A stretch of DNA of 43,197 nt, from the NCBI GenBank assembly GCA_020425925.1, contig JAGQRB010000379.1, forward strand, positions 1-43,197, read 5' to 3'. The notes below the pieces were generated by a model. It saw only the letters and a list, made by a program, of their open reading frames with translations, had not been told where the DNA came from and ran no database searches. Origin of the DNA: Planctomycetota bacterium. Lineage in GTDB: Bacteria > Planctomycetota > UBA1135 > UBA2386. A program made the position numbers and the translations under genes. The first letter of the stretch is position 1; each line of letters starts with the position of its first letter. Shown here piece by piece: positions 24,672 through 33,338 of the stretch.

Positions 24672-27101
24672 ATGAAGCACCTCTTCCCGGCTCGCTCTCC
24701 CCACCGCGCGGCGGCGCTCGCCGCGCTCACCCTGGCGCTCGCGCCGCTCGTGTCCCAGACCGTTCCGCCGCGGCCGCCGGGCTGGTCGACCGCCGAGCAG
24801 ATCGACGCGCAGTGCCAGAACGTGCGCGGCCTGTGCTACCTCGCGGCCTTCGACGGCACCTACCCCGACGCTCCGTACGGCAGCCCGGTGGCGATGTGGA
24901 GCATCCTGCAGGTCGATTGCGCGACCGCGCAGCCGTCGCCACGTTTCGCCGATGTCGCGACCCAGCTCGGACGACTGAAGCAGATCGGGGTCAACTCGAT
25001 CCGGGTGTGGTTGTCGTATCCGCTCTGGAAGTACTACGACGACTACCCGCCCGCGGGTTGTGCGAACAACCCCGTCATCGACGGGCTCACCGAGTTCCTG
25101 CAGGTCTGCGACGCGGCCGAGATGTACGTGGTGCCGGTGCTGTTCGACGCGGTCTCGACCACGAGCCCGGCGGACATCGTCGATCCCGACAATGTCTACT
25201 GGTCGAACCCGGAGGAGGCCGACAAGGTGATCAACGCGCTGCGTCAGGGCGGCTGGCACTCGGCGCCCGGCGAGCAGGTGATCCAGGACATCGTCGCGCA
25301 GTTGCCGACCCAACCGTTCGCGGCGACGTCGACCGGCCGCTACGTCAGCGCGGTCGTCGGCGCGCTCAAGAACGAGAACGCGCTGCTGATGTGGGATCTG
25401 TTCAACGAGCCGAACATCGACGACGACCCGGCCAATGCCACGGCGCAGGACTACCGCGTCTTCATCGAGCAGACCGCCCAGCTGATCCGGTCGGTGTACG
25501 GCACGGGAAGCTACCATCATCCGCTGACGGTCGGCTCCATCGACTACAGCAACGTCCCCGGCGCGCCCGACAAGCTGGTCGCCGACGCGATCGATGTGCT
25601 CGGCGTGCACATCTACACCCAGCATCGCGAGGGCGCCGCCGGCTTGACCGCGAACACCAGTCACCCGGGCAAGCCGATCCTGTGCACCGAGACCGGCGCC
25701 GGCGGGTGGGGGCAGGCCTACGAGGATGCGATCAACATGTGCGATCATTGCCCGAGGCCCGACCTCGGCGCCGGCAGCGCCGCCGGCCTCGGGTTCATGA
25801 TCTGGGGCGCGATGCTGCACACGACGACGCCGTTCGCGATCTCGGACGGCGTGTTCTACGTCGACGGCGAAGTGCGCAGCGCCGCCGCCTGCGGCGCCTT
25901 CATCCGCGCCGCCCTGCGCGACGGGGTCACGACCGGGCTGCTCGAGCCGGCCGAGAAGCAGTATCCGGCACCGGGCAGCGCCGGTGACGGGATCTTCCAG
26001 CTCGACGTCTACTCGGGTGCCGGAACCTACGGCAACCAGGTCGCGCGCATGCAGGAGACGGTGCCGGGCACCGTGCCACACGCCGAGCTCGCCTACTGGT
26101 ACTGGTGGATGGTGGAGACCCGCGCGATGCTGTTCTGGATGCAGTTCGCCTGGGCCGGCGGACGCGCGCACTACCAGGACTTCGGGTTCCTCGACAACTG
26201 GGCGACGCAGCGCGCGCCGGGTGCGTTCCCGCGCAGCTGGGATCCCCTGCTGCTGCAGCCAGCGACCGCGGGCACGACCGAGACCGGGTACCTCTACGAG
26301 ATCCTGCTCGGGCACCTGCTCGGCGAGCCGGTGCTGGGGGATCTGCTCAACGCCGCGCCGGGCTCACCGCCGTACGTCGCGAGCAAGACCGCGCTGGAGC
26401 GCAACCTCGCGCTCATCGAGGATCTGATGGACATCCACACCAACGCCTCGACCGGCCACCTGGCGCCGGCGCACAACTACCTCGTGCCGGACGGCAGCGT
26501 GAACCACGGTCCGTACGTGACGTGGAACGAGAACCTCGTCGCCAACCCGCGCGCGCTCTACTTCCGCGACAGCTTCTACAAGATCATCCACGGCCAGCCG
26601 CTGCCGGCCGCGCCCGCCCAGATCCTCGACGGCCCGGTCGGCAAGGCGGTCTACGGCTGGATCTACGAGCCCGACCGCACGGCGACCTCCGACGTGTTGA
26701 CCGCGCAGCTCTACTCGCGCAACCCGAACGTCGCCGGCAACGCCACGACCGGTGACTACTACTTCGGGCGCAACACCGGCCAGGCGTTCACGGCGACGCA
26801 GACGGTCTACCTGACGGACCTTCGGAACCCGACGCTGCCGGCGTCCGCGAAGGTCGTAGTCGCCGGCTTCTTCTGGCGGGATGTCGGCCTCCGCGTCAAA
26901 GCGATCGACGCCCTCGGCAACGTCCTGAGCACGACTTCGGTCGCGCAGGGACCGGCGGTGACCGCGCCGACCCCGGCGATGGCGCAGTCGACGGCGAATC
27001 TCGCGAATGCGGTCCGGCTCGATATCGAGCTGGTGTTCGGTCCGGGCACCCCCGGGCTCGGTGGCGCCGACGTGCTCTGGGTGCACATAGCGCCGTTCTG
27101 A
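24672..27101 (+). CDS. Secreted glycoside hydrolase, GH5-like (clan GH-A)
   Basis: This is an 809-residue exported protein. ATG 24672 gives a signal peptide (AAALAALTLALAPLVSQ). Residues about 45-400 fit a (beta/alpha)8 GH-A barrel. IGVNSIRVWLSYPLW marks an early barrel strand, MWDLFNEPN places the acid/base Glu at 246, VHIYTQH is the strand with the conserved aromatic, and LCTETGAGGWGQ places the nucleophile at Glu340. This is the GH5-type pattern of endo-acting mannanases and cellulases. Substrate cannot be read from sequence. After a helical region (about 420-650), a beta-rich C-terminal domain (about 655-809; AVYGWIYEPDR, VVVAGFFWRDVGLRVKAID) is unrecognised and differs from the shared C-terminal module. 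No Shine-Dalgarno is visible. The neighbouring beta-helix protein suggests joint action on polysaccharide. Confidence 0.8.
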   Translation: MKHLFPARSPHRAAALAALTLALAPLVSQTVPPRPPGWSTAEQIDAQCQNVRGLCYLAAFDGTYPDAPYGSPVAMWSILQVDCATAQPSPRFADVATQLGRLKQIGVNSIRVWLSYPLWKYYDDYPPAGCANNPVIDGLTEFLQVCDAAEMYVVPVLFDAVSTTSPADIVDPDNVYWSNPEEADKVINALRQGGWHSAPGEQVIQDIVAQLPTQPFAATSTGRYVSAVVGALKNENALLMWDLFNEPNIDDDPANATAQDYRVFIEQTAQLIRSVYGTGSYHHPLTVGSIDYSNVPGAPDKLVADAIDVLGVHIYTQHREGAAGLTANTSHPGKPILCTETGAGGWGQAYEDAINMCDHCPRPDLGAGSAAGLGFMIWGAMLHTTTPFAISDGVFYVDGEVRSAAACGAFIRAALRDGVTTGLLEPAEKQYPAPGSAGDGIFQLDVYSGAGTYGNQVARMQETVPGTVPHAELAYWYWWMVETRAMLFWMQFAWAGGRAHYQDFGFLDNWATQRAPGAFPRSWDPLLLQPATAGTTETGYLYEILLGHLLGEPVLGDLLNAAPGSPPYVASKTALERNLALIEDLMDIHTNASTGHLAPAHNYLVPDGSVNHGPYVTWNENLVANPRALYFRDSFYKIIHGQPLPAAPAQILDGPVGKAVYGWIYEPDRTATSDVLTAQLYSRNPNVAGNATTGDYYFGRNTGQAFTATQTVYLTDLRNPTLPASAKVVVAGFFWRDVGLRVKAIDALGNVLSTTSVAQGPAVTAPTPAMAQSTANLANAVRLDIELVFGPGTPGLGGADVLWVHIAPF

Positions 27102-27125
27102 GCCGCGGCCGAGCGCCGCGTCACC

Positions 27126-29153
27126 TCACCGGCGCGCCGGCACGTCCGGCGCGTTGGCGAGGCCCTCGAGCTCGCGCTGCTGCGGTACGCCCTGCAGGAC
27201 CGCCGCACCGTCCGCCCCGACCCGCGCGGACCAGATCGGAGTCGACGTGTCCCAACCGCGCAGCGTCCAGCCGGCGACGTCGCCGGGCGCGATGGCGGGA
27301 CACGCGACCGGCAACGGTTCACGGCTGGCGAAGATCGGCTGCAGCGACGAGACCCGCGGCGGCTCGTGCACCGTCGCGAACGCGAAGCGGTGCGGCTCGT
27401 CGAGCTCGCGGAAGAACAGCTCCTGGTCGCACCGCGGTGCGAGCACGTGCAGGTACGGCAGATCGTCGAGCCCGCGGGGGCCGCGCACCTCGAGGCGGCG
27501 GACCTCGCCGTCCAGCGCCCGTCGGCTCCAGACCTCGAACGGCCGGCCGAGGAACTCGGCGGGCAGCTCGAGCAGCCAGGCGAGTCGCCGTTCGACCTCC
27601 AGGTGCAGCCGGTGCTGGCTGTCGGGCTCGAGGCGGGTGTGGACGCCGGGGGTGGCCGCGAGGTCGTTGGTGACGCTGCCGGCGAGCAGCCACGGCGGTA
27701 CCCGCGGCTCGAGCGACAGCGTGCCCGGACGGAAGCCGCGCAGCTCGTAGGTGGTCTCGAACTCCACGGGCAGCGCCTCGAACACCTGCTCGTGCGCGAG
27801 CCGGCTGTCGGGCACGCTCTGGACCATCACCGCACCGAGGGGCCGTTCGATCTCCGGCAGCGCTTCCGCCGGTGACAGCGTGCAGCCGGTGTCGCGCTCG
27901 CGCAGGTCGAGACGCACGAACACGCTGTCACCGCTGACGACGTCGATCTCGCCGAAGTCGACGTCCTCGCTGGCGAGCACGCAGGCGGCCGAGCAGAACT
28001 GCACGACTCGCGCCGTTCGCCACCAGGCCCGCACCGCGTAGGTGCCGGGCGCCAGGCCGTCGAAGCGGAAGCCGCCCTCGGCGCTGGCGACCACGAACGC
28101 GAGGTCCTGCGATCGGCAGACCGCCGGGCCGTTGCTCGGCTGCAGCGTCTCCAACCGGTAGAGCTTGACCTGTGGCGGCACCTCGCAACCCGCGACCGGG
28201 AACACCCCGCGGATCGATGCCGTCGGCAGCAGGCGCACGTCGAAGGCGGTGGTCTCCGCGGCACGGATGGCGAACGGTCCCGACAGATGCTCGGGTTCGC
28301 TCGAGGCGATCCGGGCCTGACCATCGGCATTCTCGGCCAGCGCCGGGCGTTCGAACGGCGGGTTCATGAGCGCCGGGCCGCCGCGCCAGAGCGCCCAACG
28401 ATAGTCCGGGCCCGGCGGCAGGCCTTCGATGCGGGCTACGCCGGCGACCAGCCGGTGCACCGCGGGGCGCGGTTGCGCGGCGGCGAGCCAGACGCCGTCG
28501 CCGCGCCGGCGCAGTTCGACCCCGTCGTCGTTCGCGAGATTCTCGGCCAGCGGCACGATCCGTCGCCAGTCCTCGCCCCAGTCGCCGAGACGCGGACACG
28601 GCGGCAGCAGCACGACCTCGGCAGCTTCGCTGCGTTCGGGGCGGTCGACGCCGAAGCGGAGTTCGAGCGCGCCGGCGGGCTGCAGGCCGATACGCAGCGC
28701 GTGTTCGGCTTCGGCGGCGGCGACCTCGTCCAGCCGTGCGTCGAGGCGAACGTAGCCGTCGGCCTGGATCGTGATCCGTGTGCCGGCAGCCGGTGACAGC
28801 GGGATCTCGCCGGCAGCATCGCTGGTCCGGACCGCGCGTCGATCGTCCGCGTAGGTGATCTCGACGCGGATACCGGCGATCGCATCGGCGGTCGTCGCGT
28901 CCTGCAGCAGCAGTCGGCCGCGGGCGTCTTCGCTGGGCGCGGCGAAGACCCGGTCGGGCGACGCGACATCGCCTGCGGGTGTCGTCGTCGCCGTGCTGGA
29001 AGGCGTCGTCCGCGCCTCGGCAACGGTCTCGCCGGGTGGGGAGTCTGCAGGTGGCGCGCTGCGGTCGCGGGCGAGCCACACGATCGCGCCGATCGCGGCG
29101 ATGACGGTCGCGAGCAGCGCGGACGGCAGGCGGCGTGATTGAGAACGGGACAT
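27126..29153 (-). CDS. Membrane-anchored protein with carboxypeptidase-regulatory-like domains
   Basis: This is a 675-residue protein. ATG 29153 has a GAGGAG Shine-Dalgarno about 8 nt upstream. A single hydrophobic helix near the N-terminus (LLATVIAAIGAIVWLA) is preceded by Arg residues and followed by a Thr/Ser/Pro/Ala-rich linker. This suggests an inner-membrane anchor with the bulk outside the cytoplasm. A first beta-sandwich at about 80-155 (GRLLLQDATTADAIAGIRVEI ... ITIQADGYV) and a second near 335-400 (FRFDGLAPGTYAVRAWW) look like CarboxypepD_reg/transthyretin-like folds. The rest is beta-rich and unassigned, with scattered Cys. It is convergent with the glycoside hydrolase gene. The small secreted protein at 29260-29928 lies 106 bp upstream on the same strand and may be co-transcribed. 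Function unknown. Confidence 0.85.
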   Translation of the reverse strand: MSRSQSRRLPSALLATVIAAIGAIVWLARDRSAPPADSPPGETVAEARTTPSSTATTTPAGDVASPDRVFAAPSEDARGRLLLQDATTADAIAGIRVEITYADDRRAVRTSDAAGEIPLSPAAGTRITIQADGYVRLDARLDEVAAAEAEHALRIGLQPAGALELRFGVDRPERSEAAEVVLLPPCPRLGDWGEDWRRIVPLAENLANDDGVELRRRGDGVWLAAAQPRPAVHRLVAGVARIEGLPPGPDYRWALWRGGPALMNPPFERPALAENADGQARIASSEPEHLSGPFAIRAAETTAFDVRLLPTASIRGVFPVAGCEVPPQVKLYRLETLQPSNGPAVCRSQDLAFVVASAEGGFRFDGLAPGTYAVRAWWRTARVVQFCSAACVLASEDVDFGEIDVVSGDSVFVRLDLRERDTGCTLSPAEALPEIERPLGAVMVQSVPDSRLAHEQVFEALPVEFETTYELRGFRPGTLSLEPRVPPWLLAGSVTNDLAATPGVHTRLEPDSQHRLHLEVERRLAWLLELPAEFLGRPFEVWSRRALDGEVRRLEVRGPRGLDDLPYLHVLAPRCDQELFFRELDEPHRFAFATVHEPPRVSSLQPIFASREPLPVACPAIAPGDVAGWTLRGWDTSTPIWSARVGADGAAVLQGVPQQRELEGLANAPDVPARR

Positions 29154-29259
29154 GGTGGGGCTCCTCGACTTGGTTCGAGTGGAAGGTCCGGGTCGGCGCG
29201 AGGCCGGCCCGGACGAGCGCTGGAACGCCACCGTGACCGGCGGCGCTCCGCGCTTCAGA

Positions 29260-29928
29260 TCAGCAGCCGGGGCCCTCGGTGAGGGTGGCGCTCACCGACG
29301 CGGTCGCGCCGAGGCGCAGGAACGCGTAGCCGTTCGGCCCGTAGCCGCGCAGCAGGATGACCGAGTTGGTGGCGGTGTACATGTCGTAGAACTGGCCACA
29401 CCATGTGCCCGTCTGCTGCCCGGAGGTGCCGCCGGTCGAGAAGCTGCTGCCACCGTTGACGTGGCTCACGACGGAGTTCTTCGACTGGATGCCGCTGCAG
29501 CTGGAGTAGGCCGTCGCGGTCACGCTGCCGAACGCATCGACGGGATCGATGATCTGCGCCGTCGGCACGTTCGAACCGGCGTAGACGTTGTCGAAGACCA
29601 CGCCGGTCTGGCTGCCGACGTAGGTCCACTGCCCCGACGAGCCGCTCATCGCCGACTGGCTGGCTTCGAAGGTCTGTACCGGGCCGCTGCCGTACGTGAG
29701 CAGGCCGGCCGCGCTGGCCGTGCCCGAATCGGCACCGGCATAGAGCCGGATCGAGGCGTAGATCGTGCCACCCTGCGACAGGGCGTTGCCGCCGATGTTG
29801 GTCTGCGGCGGCAGGATGTTGACGGCGCCACCCGTCCACGGGGCGTTGATCGTGACCGACTGGGCGGTCGCGGGGATGGCGATGCCGACGACGAGAGCGG
29901 CCGTCGACAGGAGTTTCGAGAACTTCAT
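29260..29928 (-). CDS. Small secreted protein of unknown function
   Basis: This is a 222-residue exported protein. ATG 29928 has a GAGGAA Shine-Dalgarno and a signal peptide ending in ATAQS. The mature part is rich in Gly, Ser and Thr, predicted beta, with four Cys: two in the middle (SSCSG, TWCGQ), plus the terminal Cys of EGPGC and no obvious free partner for each. It resembles a small pilin- or adhesin-like sandwich more than an enzyme, but I recognise no family. The strong ribosome binding site and small size would suit an abundant surface component. It is followed on the same strand by the membrane-anchored protein at 27126-29153. Confidence 0.85.
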   Translation of the reverse strand: MKFSKLLSTAALVVGIAIPATAQSVTINAPWTGGAVNILPPQTNIGGNALSQGGTIYASIRLYAGADSGTASAAGLLTYGSGPVQTFEASQSAMSGSSGQWTYVGSQTGVVFDNVYAGSNVPTAQIIDPVDAFGSVTATAYSSCSGIQSKNSVVSHVNGGSSFSTGGTSGQQTGTWCGQFYDMYTATNSVILLRGYGPNGYAFLRLGATASVSATLTEGPGC

Positions 29929-30111
29929 GATGGGTTCCTCGCGTTGCGAGAAGTGACTGACCCCGCGGGGTGACGCCGGCGTGCCGCGATCGCGGCACCT
30001 CGAACCGGAATCGAATGGCAACCCGCGGGTCATTCGTGAGGACGGCGTTTGGGCGCCGATGCGTAATGCCCTTTCGCGATTCCCTGCGATCCTGCCGGTG
30101 GCCGTTCGCCG

Positions 30112-30672
30112 CTACGTCGCGTACTGGGCGGCGATCGCGTCGTCCGGCTCGGGTGCGATCAGTCGGCCGGCGTAGTTGGCCATCACGGACAACGCAGCGC
30201 GCGCGATGATCTCGAGGGCCTGGGCCGGCTCGAAGCCGGCGGCCAGGAACGCGTCGAAGTCGGTGTCGGCGACCTTGCCGCGGGTCGCGAGCACGGCGCG
30301 GGTGAACTCGACCAGCGCGCGATGGGAGGGGTCGGTCGGCAGACCGCCCGTTCGCACGTTCGCGACCGTCTCGGCCGGCAGACCGGCGGCGAGGCCGAAG
30401 GTCGAGTGGATGGCGGTGCAGTAGCGGCAGCCGTTGGCGACCGCATTGGCGAGCGACAGCAGCTCGCTGGTCGCAGCATCGAAGGTGCCCTGGCTCTGGA
30501 CCAAAGCGCGCAGATCGGCAAACGCGCCGAGCAGCACGGGTGATTCGGCCATCGCGCGCGCGAGGTTGGGCAGCGCGCCGACGGCCTGCTGCAGGCGTGC
30601 CATGGCGGGATGAGAGCCGGCGGGTGCCGTTTGCTGCGTGTGGATCGTGAAGCTGTGGGATCGGTTGGTCAT
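30112..30672 (-). CDS. Carboxymuconolactone decarboxylase / AhpD-family protein
   Basis: This is a 186-residue cytoplasmic protein (no signal peptide). The CMD/AhpD motif is complete: Glu70, Cys82-x-x-Cys85 and His89 in E...NGCRYCTAIH. This supports an AhpD-like alkylhydroperoxidase-type redox function, in which the CxxC cycles between thiol and disulfide. The helical ends fit the family (RALVEFTRAVLATRG; ALEIIARAALSVMANY). ATG 30672 was chosen as the last start before the conserved region, with GGAACGAA upstream as a weak ribosome site. The gene is divergent from an XRE-type regulator, with 134 bp between starts, an arrangement typical of a regulator controlling its neighbour. Compare the lipoprotein CMD at 4918-5499, which lacks the Glu and His. 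Confidence 0.92.
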   Translation of the reverse strand: MTNRSHSFTIHTQQTAPAGSHPAMARLQQAVGALPNLARAMAESPVLLGAFADLRALVQSQGTFDAATSELLSLANAVANGCRYCTAIHSTFGLAAGLPAETVANVRTGGLPTDPSHRALVEFTRAVLATRGKVADTDFDAFLAAGFEPAQALEIIARAALSVMANYAGRLIAPEPDDAIAAQYAT

Positions 30673-30728
30673 GGATTCGTTCCGTCGTGATGCGCGCCGG
30701 CCGGAGTGCCGTTGCGCGAGTGGACAGA

Positions 30729-30742
30729 GGGTCGGCCGACCC
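30729..30742. promoter_or_regulatory. Perfect 14-bp palindrome, candidate operator
   Basis: GGGTCGGCCGACCC is a perfect inverted repeat. It lies about midway between the divergent CMD and XRE-regulator starts, 57 bp from the CMD ATG and 65 bp from the regulator ATG. A dimeric helix-turn-helix protein could bind it, and the adjacent XRE protein is the obvious candidate. In GC-rich DNA a chance palindrome of this size is not negligible. Confidence 0.4.
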
Positions 30743-30806
30743 CTGCAGCCCCTCAATTCCCTCCGAGGTAGTCGAGGTCACGATCCCGGCGCGCCACACT
30801 CCTGTC

Positions 30807-31646
30807 ATGCAACGTCCGGACATCGCGCGCCGCGCCACGCCTCTCGGTCATCTGTTGAAGCACTGGCGCGCGACCCGCGGGATGAGCCAGCTGGCGCTCT
30901 CGTTGCAGGCGGAGGTCTCGCCGCGGCACGTCAGCTTCGTCGAGAGTGGCCGTTCGCAGCCGTCGCGCGACATGGTGCTCCGGCTGGCGGCGGCGTTGCA
31001 CGTGCCGCTGCGCGAGCAGAACGCGCTGCTGTCGGCCGCCGGCTTCGCGCCGGTCCACCGCGAGAGTGCGTTGGCCGACGAGCCGCTGGCCGCGGCGCGC
31101 CAGGCGCTCGACCTGATCCTCGCGCACCAGGAGCCGTTCCCTGCCGTCGTCATGGATCGCTATTGGCACCTCGTGCGAGGCAACGACGCCGCCCAGTCCT
31201 TGTTCGGCGAGTTGCTCGGTGACGCAGGCGAGGCAGCGAAGGTCGACGAGCCGCCGAACGTCCTGCGCCTCGTGTTGCATCCGGAGCGTCTGCGTCCGGC
31301 GATCGCAAACTGGCAGGAGCTCGCACCCGCGTTGATCGACCGGGTGCACCGCGAGTCGCCGGGCGGCGTGGTCGACGACGCGATGTCGGCGCTGCTCGAC
31401 GAGCTCACCGCCTACCCGGGTGTCGCCGACGCGATGCGGCACGCGCGCGGCGCGGCGGTGCCATGGCCGGTGGTGCCGGTGCACTTCCGGTCCGGTACGG
31501 TCGACCTGCGCTTCTTCTCGGCGGTCACGACCTTGGGTTCGCCGGGTGACGTGACCTTGCAGGAGCTGCGCGTCGAGTGTTTCTTCCCGGCCGATGCCGC
31601 GACCGCCACGGCGATGCAGACCCGTCGCGATGCGTCGCTGGCCTGA
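30807..31646 (+). CDS. XRE-family transcriptional regulator with MmyB-like ligand domain
   Basis: This is a 279-residue regulator. Residues about 10-66 form an XRE/Cro-type helix-turn-helix (LKHWRATRGMSQLALSLQ; SPRHVSFVESGRSQPSRDMV). Residues about 95-270 match the MmyB-like PAS-type ligand-binding domain that accompanies it in this family (AVVMDRYWHLVRGNDAA, NVLRLVLHPERLRP, DLRFFSAVTTLGSPGDVTLQELRVECFFP). The family is known to bind small ligands such as fatty acids or cofactors; the ligand here is unknown. ATG 30807 was chosen from the start of the family-like sequence; CACACT lies 6 nt upstream and resembles the TAYNCT boxes of other genes. It is divergent from the CMD gene across a 14-bp palindrome, which suggests it controls that gene and itself. 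Confidence 0.93.
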   Translation: MQRPDIARRATPLGHLLKHWRATRGMSQLALSLQAEVSPRHVSFVESGRSQPSRDMVLRLAAALHVPLREQNALLSAAGFAPVHRESALADEPLAAARQALDLILAHQEPFPAVVMDRYWHLVRGNDAAQSLFGELLGDAGEAAKVDEPPNVLRLVLHPERLRPAIANWQELAPALIDRVHRESPGGVVDDAMSALLDELTAYPGVADAMRHARGAAVPWPVVPVHFRSGTVDLRFFSAVTTLGSPGDVTLQELRVECFFPADAATATAMQTRRDASLA

Positions 31647-31796
31647 CGGTTCACCGGGCGGCCCGAGGCACGATGCCCGGCCTGGATCGATGGTGTCGCT
31701 ACTTCGCCGGAGTCGGTTGTTGCGGATCGACGACACACTGATCCGTCCGCGGCCGCGGCATCCGGCGCGCTTGCCGTCGGTCGCCACGCGACCGGC

Positions 31797-31802
31797 GATA
31801 AT
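31797..31802 (+). promoter_or_regulatory. GATAAT -10-like element before the kelch-type gene
   Basis: GATAAT in an otherwise GC-rich gap matches the -10 consensus at five of six positions. TTGCCG lies 20 bp upstream, a longer spacer than ideal. The ATG at 31882 is 79 nt downstream, with a GGA just before it. The rest of the 235-bp gap 31647-31881 shows nothing else. Confidence 0.4.
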
Positions 31803-31881
31803 TTGCCGAAGCCATCGCCGTCCGCCGGCGCCCGGACTAGGAGTTGCACGGTCGCCGCGGACCCTTCGCCAACGGAATCCT

Positions 31882-33285
31882 ATGCGCTTGCTCGATCGTT
31901 CTCCCTCCGCCCGCTTCACCCTCGCCACGCTCACGACCCTGGCGTCGCTCGGCAGCCCTGCAACGGCGCAGGACTGGGCGCTCCGCAGCTTCACCACGAG
32001 CCCCGCCGGCGCGACGTTCCCGCGCATGGCCTACGACACCCAACGCGCCCGTTGCGTCGTGTTCGGCGGCTGGAACGCGCCGTCCGGCACGATCGTGTTC
32101 CAGGAGACCTGGGAATACGATGGTGCGGCCTGGACCCTGCGCGCACCCGCGACCGTGCCGCCCGAACGCGAGAGCCACGTGATGGCCTACGACAGCAACC
32201 GCGGCAAGACAGTGATGTTCGGCGGCTGGGACTTCAACTTCAACATGCTGCCCGGCACCTGGGAATGGGACGGCACCGACTGGACGAACACGCTGCCGGC
32301 GAACGCGCCGGGCCCGCGGCTGCTCAGCGCGATGACGTTCGACAGCGGTCGCAACGTGATCGTGCTGTTCGGCGGCTCGGGGGTCGGTGGTCGCGTCGCC
32401 GATACCTGGGAGTACGACGGCACCAACTGGAACCAGATTGCGACCGCGGCGCCGCCGAGCGCGCGCGAGAGCCACGTGATGGCCTACGACTCCGCCCGCG
32501 CCCGCACGGTGCTGTTCGGCGGTCGCGACGCCAACGGTCTGCTGGGCGACACGTGGGAGTACGACGGCGCGAACTGGACGCAGATCATGCCGGATGGCGC
32601 ACCTTCGCCGCGGGTCGACGCGGCGCTGGTGTTCGACGTGCAGCGCGCTCGCTGCGTGCTGTTCGGCGGTGCCGACAACGTCTTCGATCTCGACGAGACC
32701 TGGGAGTACGACGGCGGCGGTTGGCGCGAGCTGTTCACGGCGAATCGGCCGCAGGGCAACTCGGCGCTGGCGATGGCCTACGACCGCAGCCGCGGCCAGG
32801 CGGTGGTCTTCGGTGGCTTCGACGGCGCGGCCGCGATCGCCGACACCTTCGAACTCGGCGGCAACGCCGCGACCTACCGCACGTTCGGCACCGGTTGTGA
32901 TGGCAGCAACAACCTGCCGCCGCGGCTCGTACCGAACGCGATGCCGACGCTCGGTTCCACGACCGCGGTCGCGATCGTCGATCTGCCGGCGGTCGGCGGC
33001 GCGGTGTTCGTGACGGCCGGGTTCAGCGCGACGATCTGGAACGGCATGGCGCTGCCGTTCGATCTCGGCGGTTTCGGCCTGACCGGCTGCCGGGCCTACA
33101 CCTCGGCGGACGCGGCGCTGCTGGTGACGCACGGCGGCAGCACGGCCAACTGGTCGCTGGCGCTGCCGTCGACCCCAACGCTGAGCGGTCTGGTGCTGTT
33201 CCTGCAGGCGCTCTCGATCGATCCGGCGGTCGCCCGACCGGTGCCGGCGGCGGCTTCGAATGCCGCCGAGATGAACGTGCGCTGA
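31882..33285 (+). CDS. Secreted kelch-type propeller protein
   Basis: This is a 467-residue exported protein with a signal peptide ending in ATAQD. Six kelch-like blades span about residues 45-330, each with xxMAYDSxRxxTVLFGG, a loop, and DTWEYDGxxW. They should close into a six-bladed beta-propeller. The C-terminal 130 residues from about 335 (FGTGCDG ... LTGCRAYTSAD ... LSGLVLFLQALS ... ASNAAEMNV) are the shared C-terminal module. ATG 31882 has only a weak GGA upstream but marks the start of the signal peptide. A single blade of the same family survives as a remnant at 12079-12162. Kelch propellers usually bind proteins or glycans; no enzyme residues are visible. Confidence 0.92.
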   Translation: MRLLDRSPSARFTLATLTTLASLGSPATAQDWALRSFTTSPAGATFPRMAYDTQRARCVVFGGWNAPSGTIVFQETWEYDGAAWTLRAPATVPPERESHVMAYDSNRGKTVMFGGWDFNFNMLPGTWEWDGTDWTNTLPANAPGPRLLSAMTFDSGRNVIVLFGGSGVGGRVADTWEYDGTNWNQIATAAPPSARESHVMAYDSARARTVLFGGRDANGLLGDTWEYDGANWTQIMPDGAPSPRVDAALVFDVQRARCVLFGGADNVFDLDETWEYDGGGWRELFTANRPQGNSALAMAYDRSRGQAVVFGGFDGAAAIADTFELGGNAATYRTFGTGCDGSNNLPPRLVPNAMPTLGSTTAVAIVDLPAVGGAVFVTAGFSATIWNGMALPFDLGGFGLTGCRAYTSADAALLVTHGGSTANWSLALPSTPTLSGLVLFLQALSIDPAVARPVPAAASNAAEMNVR

Positions 33286-33338
33286 CCCTGGTATCGTGAC
33301 GGCGGCCGGGAACGTGTCGACCACGCCCGGCGCCGACG

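Noticed and set aside
27129-27140. Perfect palindrome CCGGCGCGCCGG
   Set aside because: It lies within the last codons of the minus-strand gene, is pure G/C, and is expected by chance at this composition; no terminator T tract.
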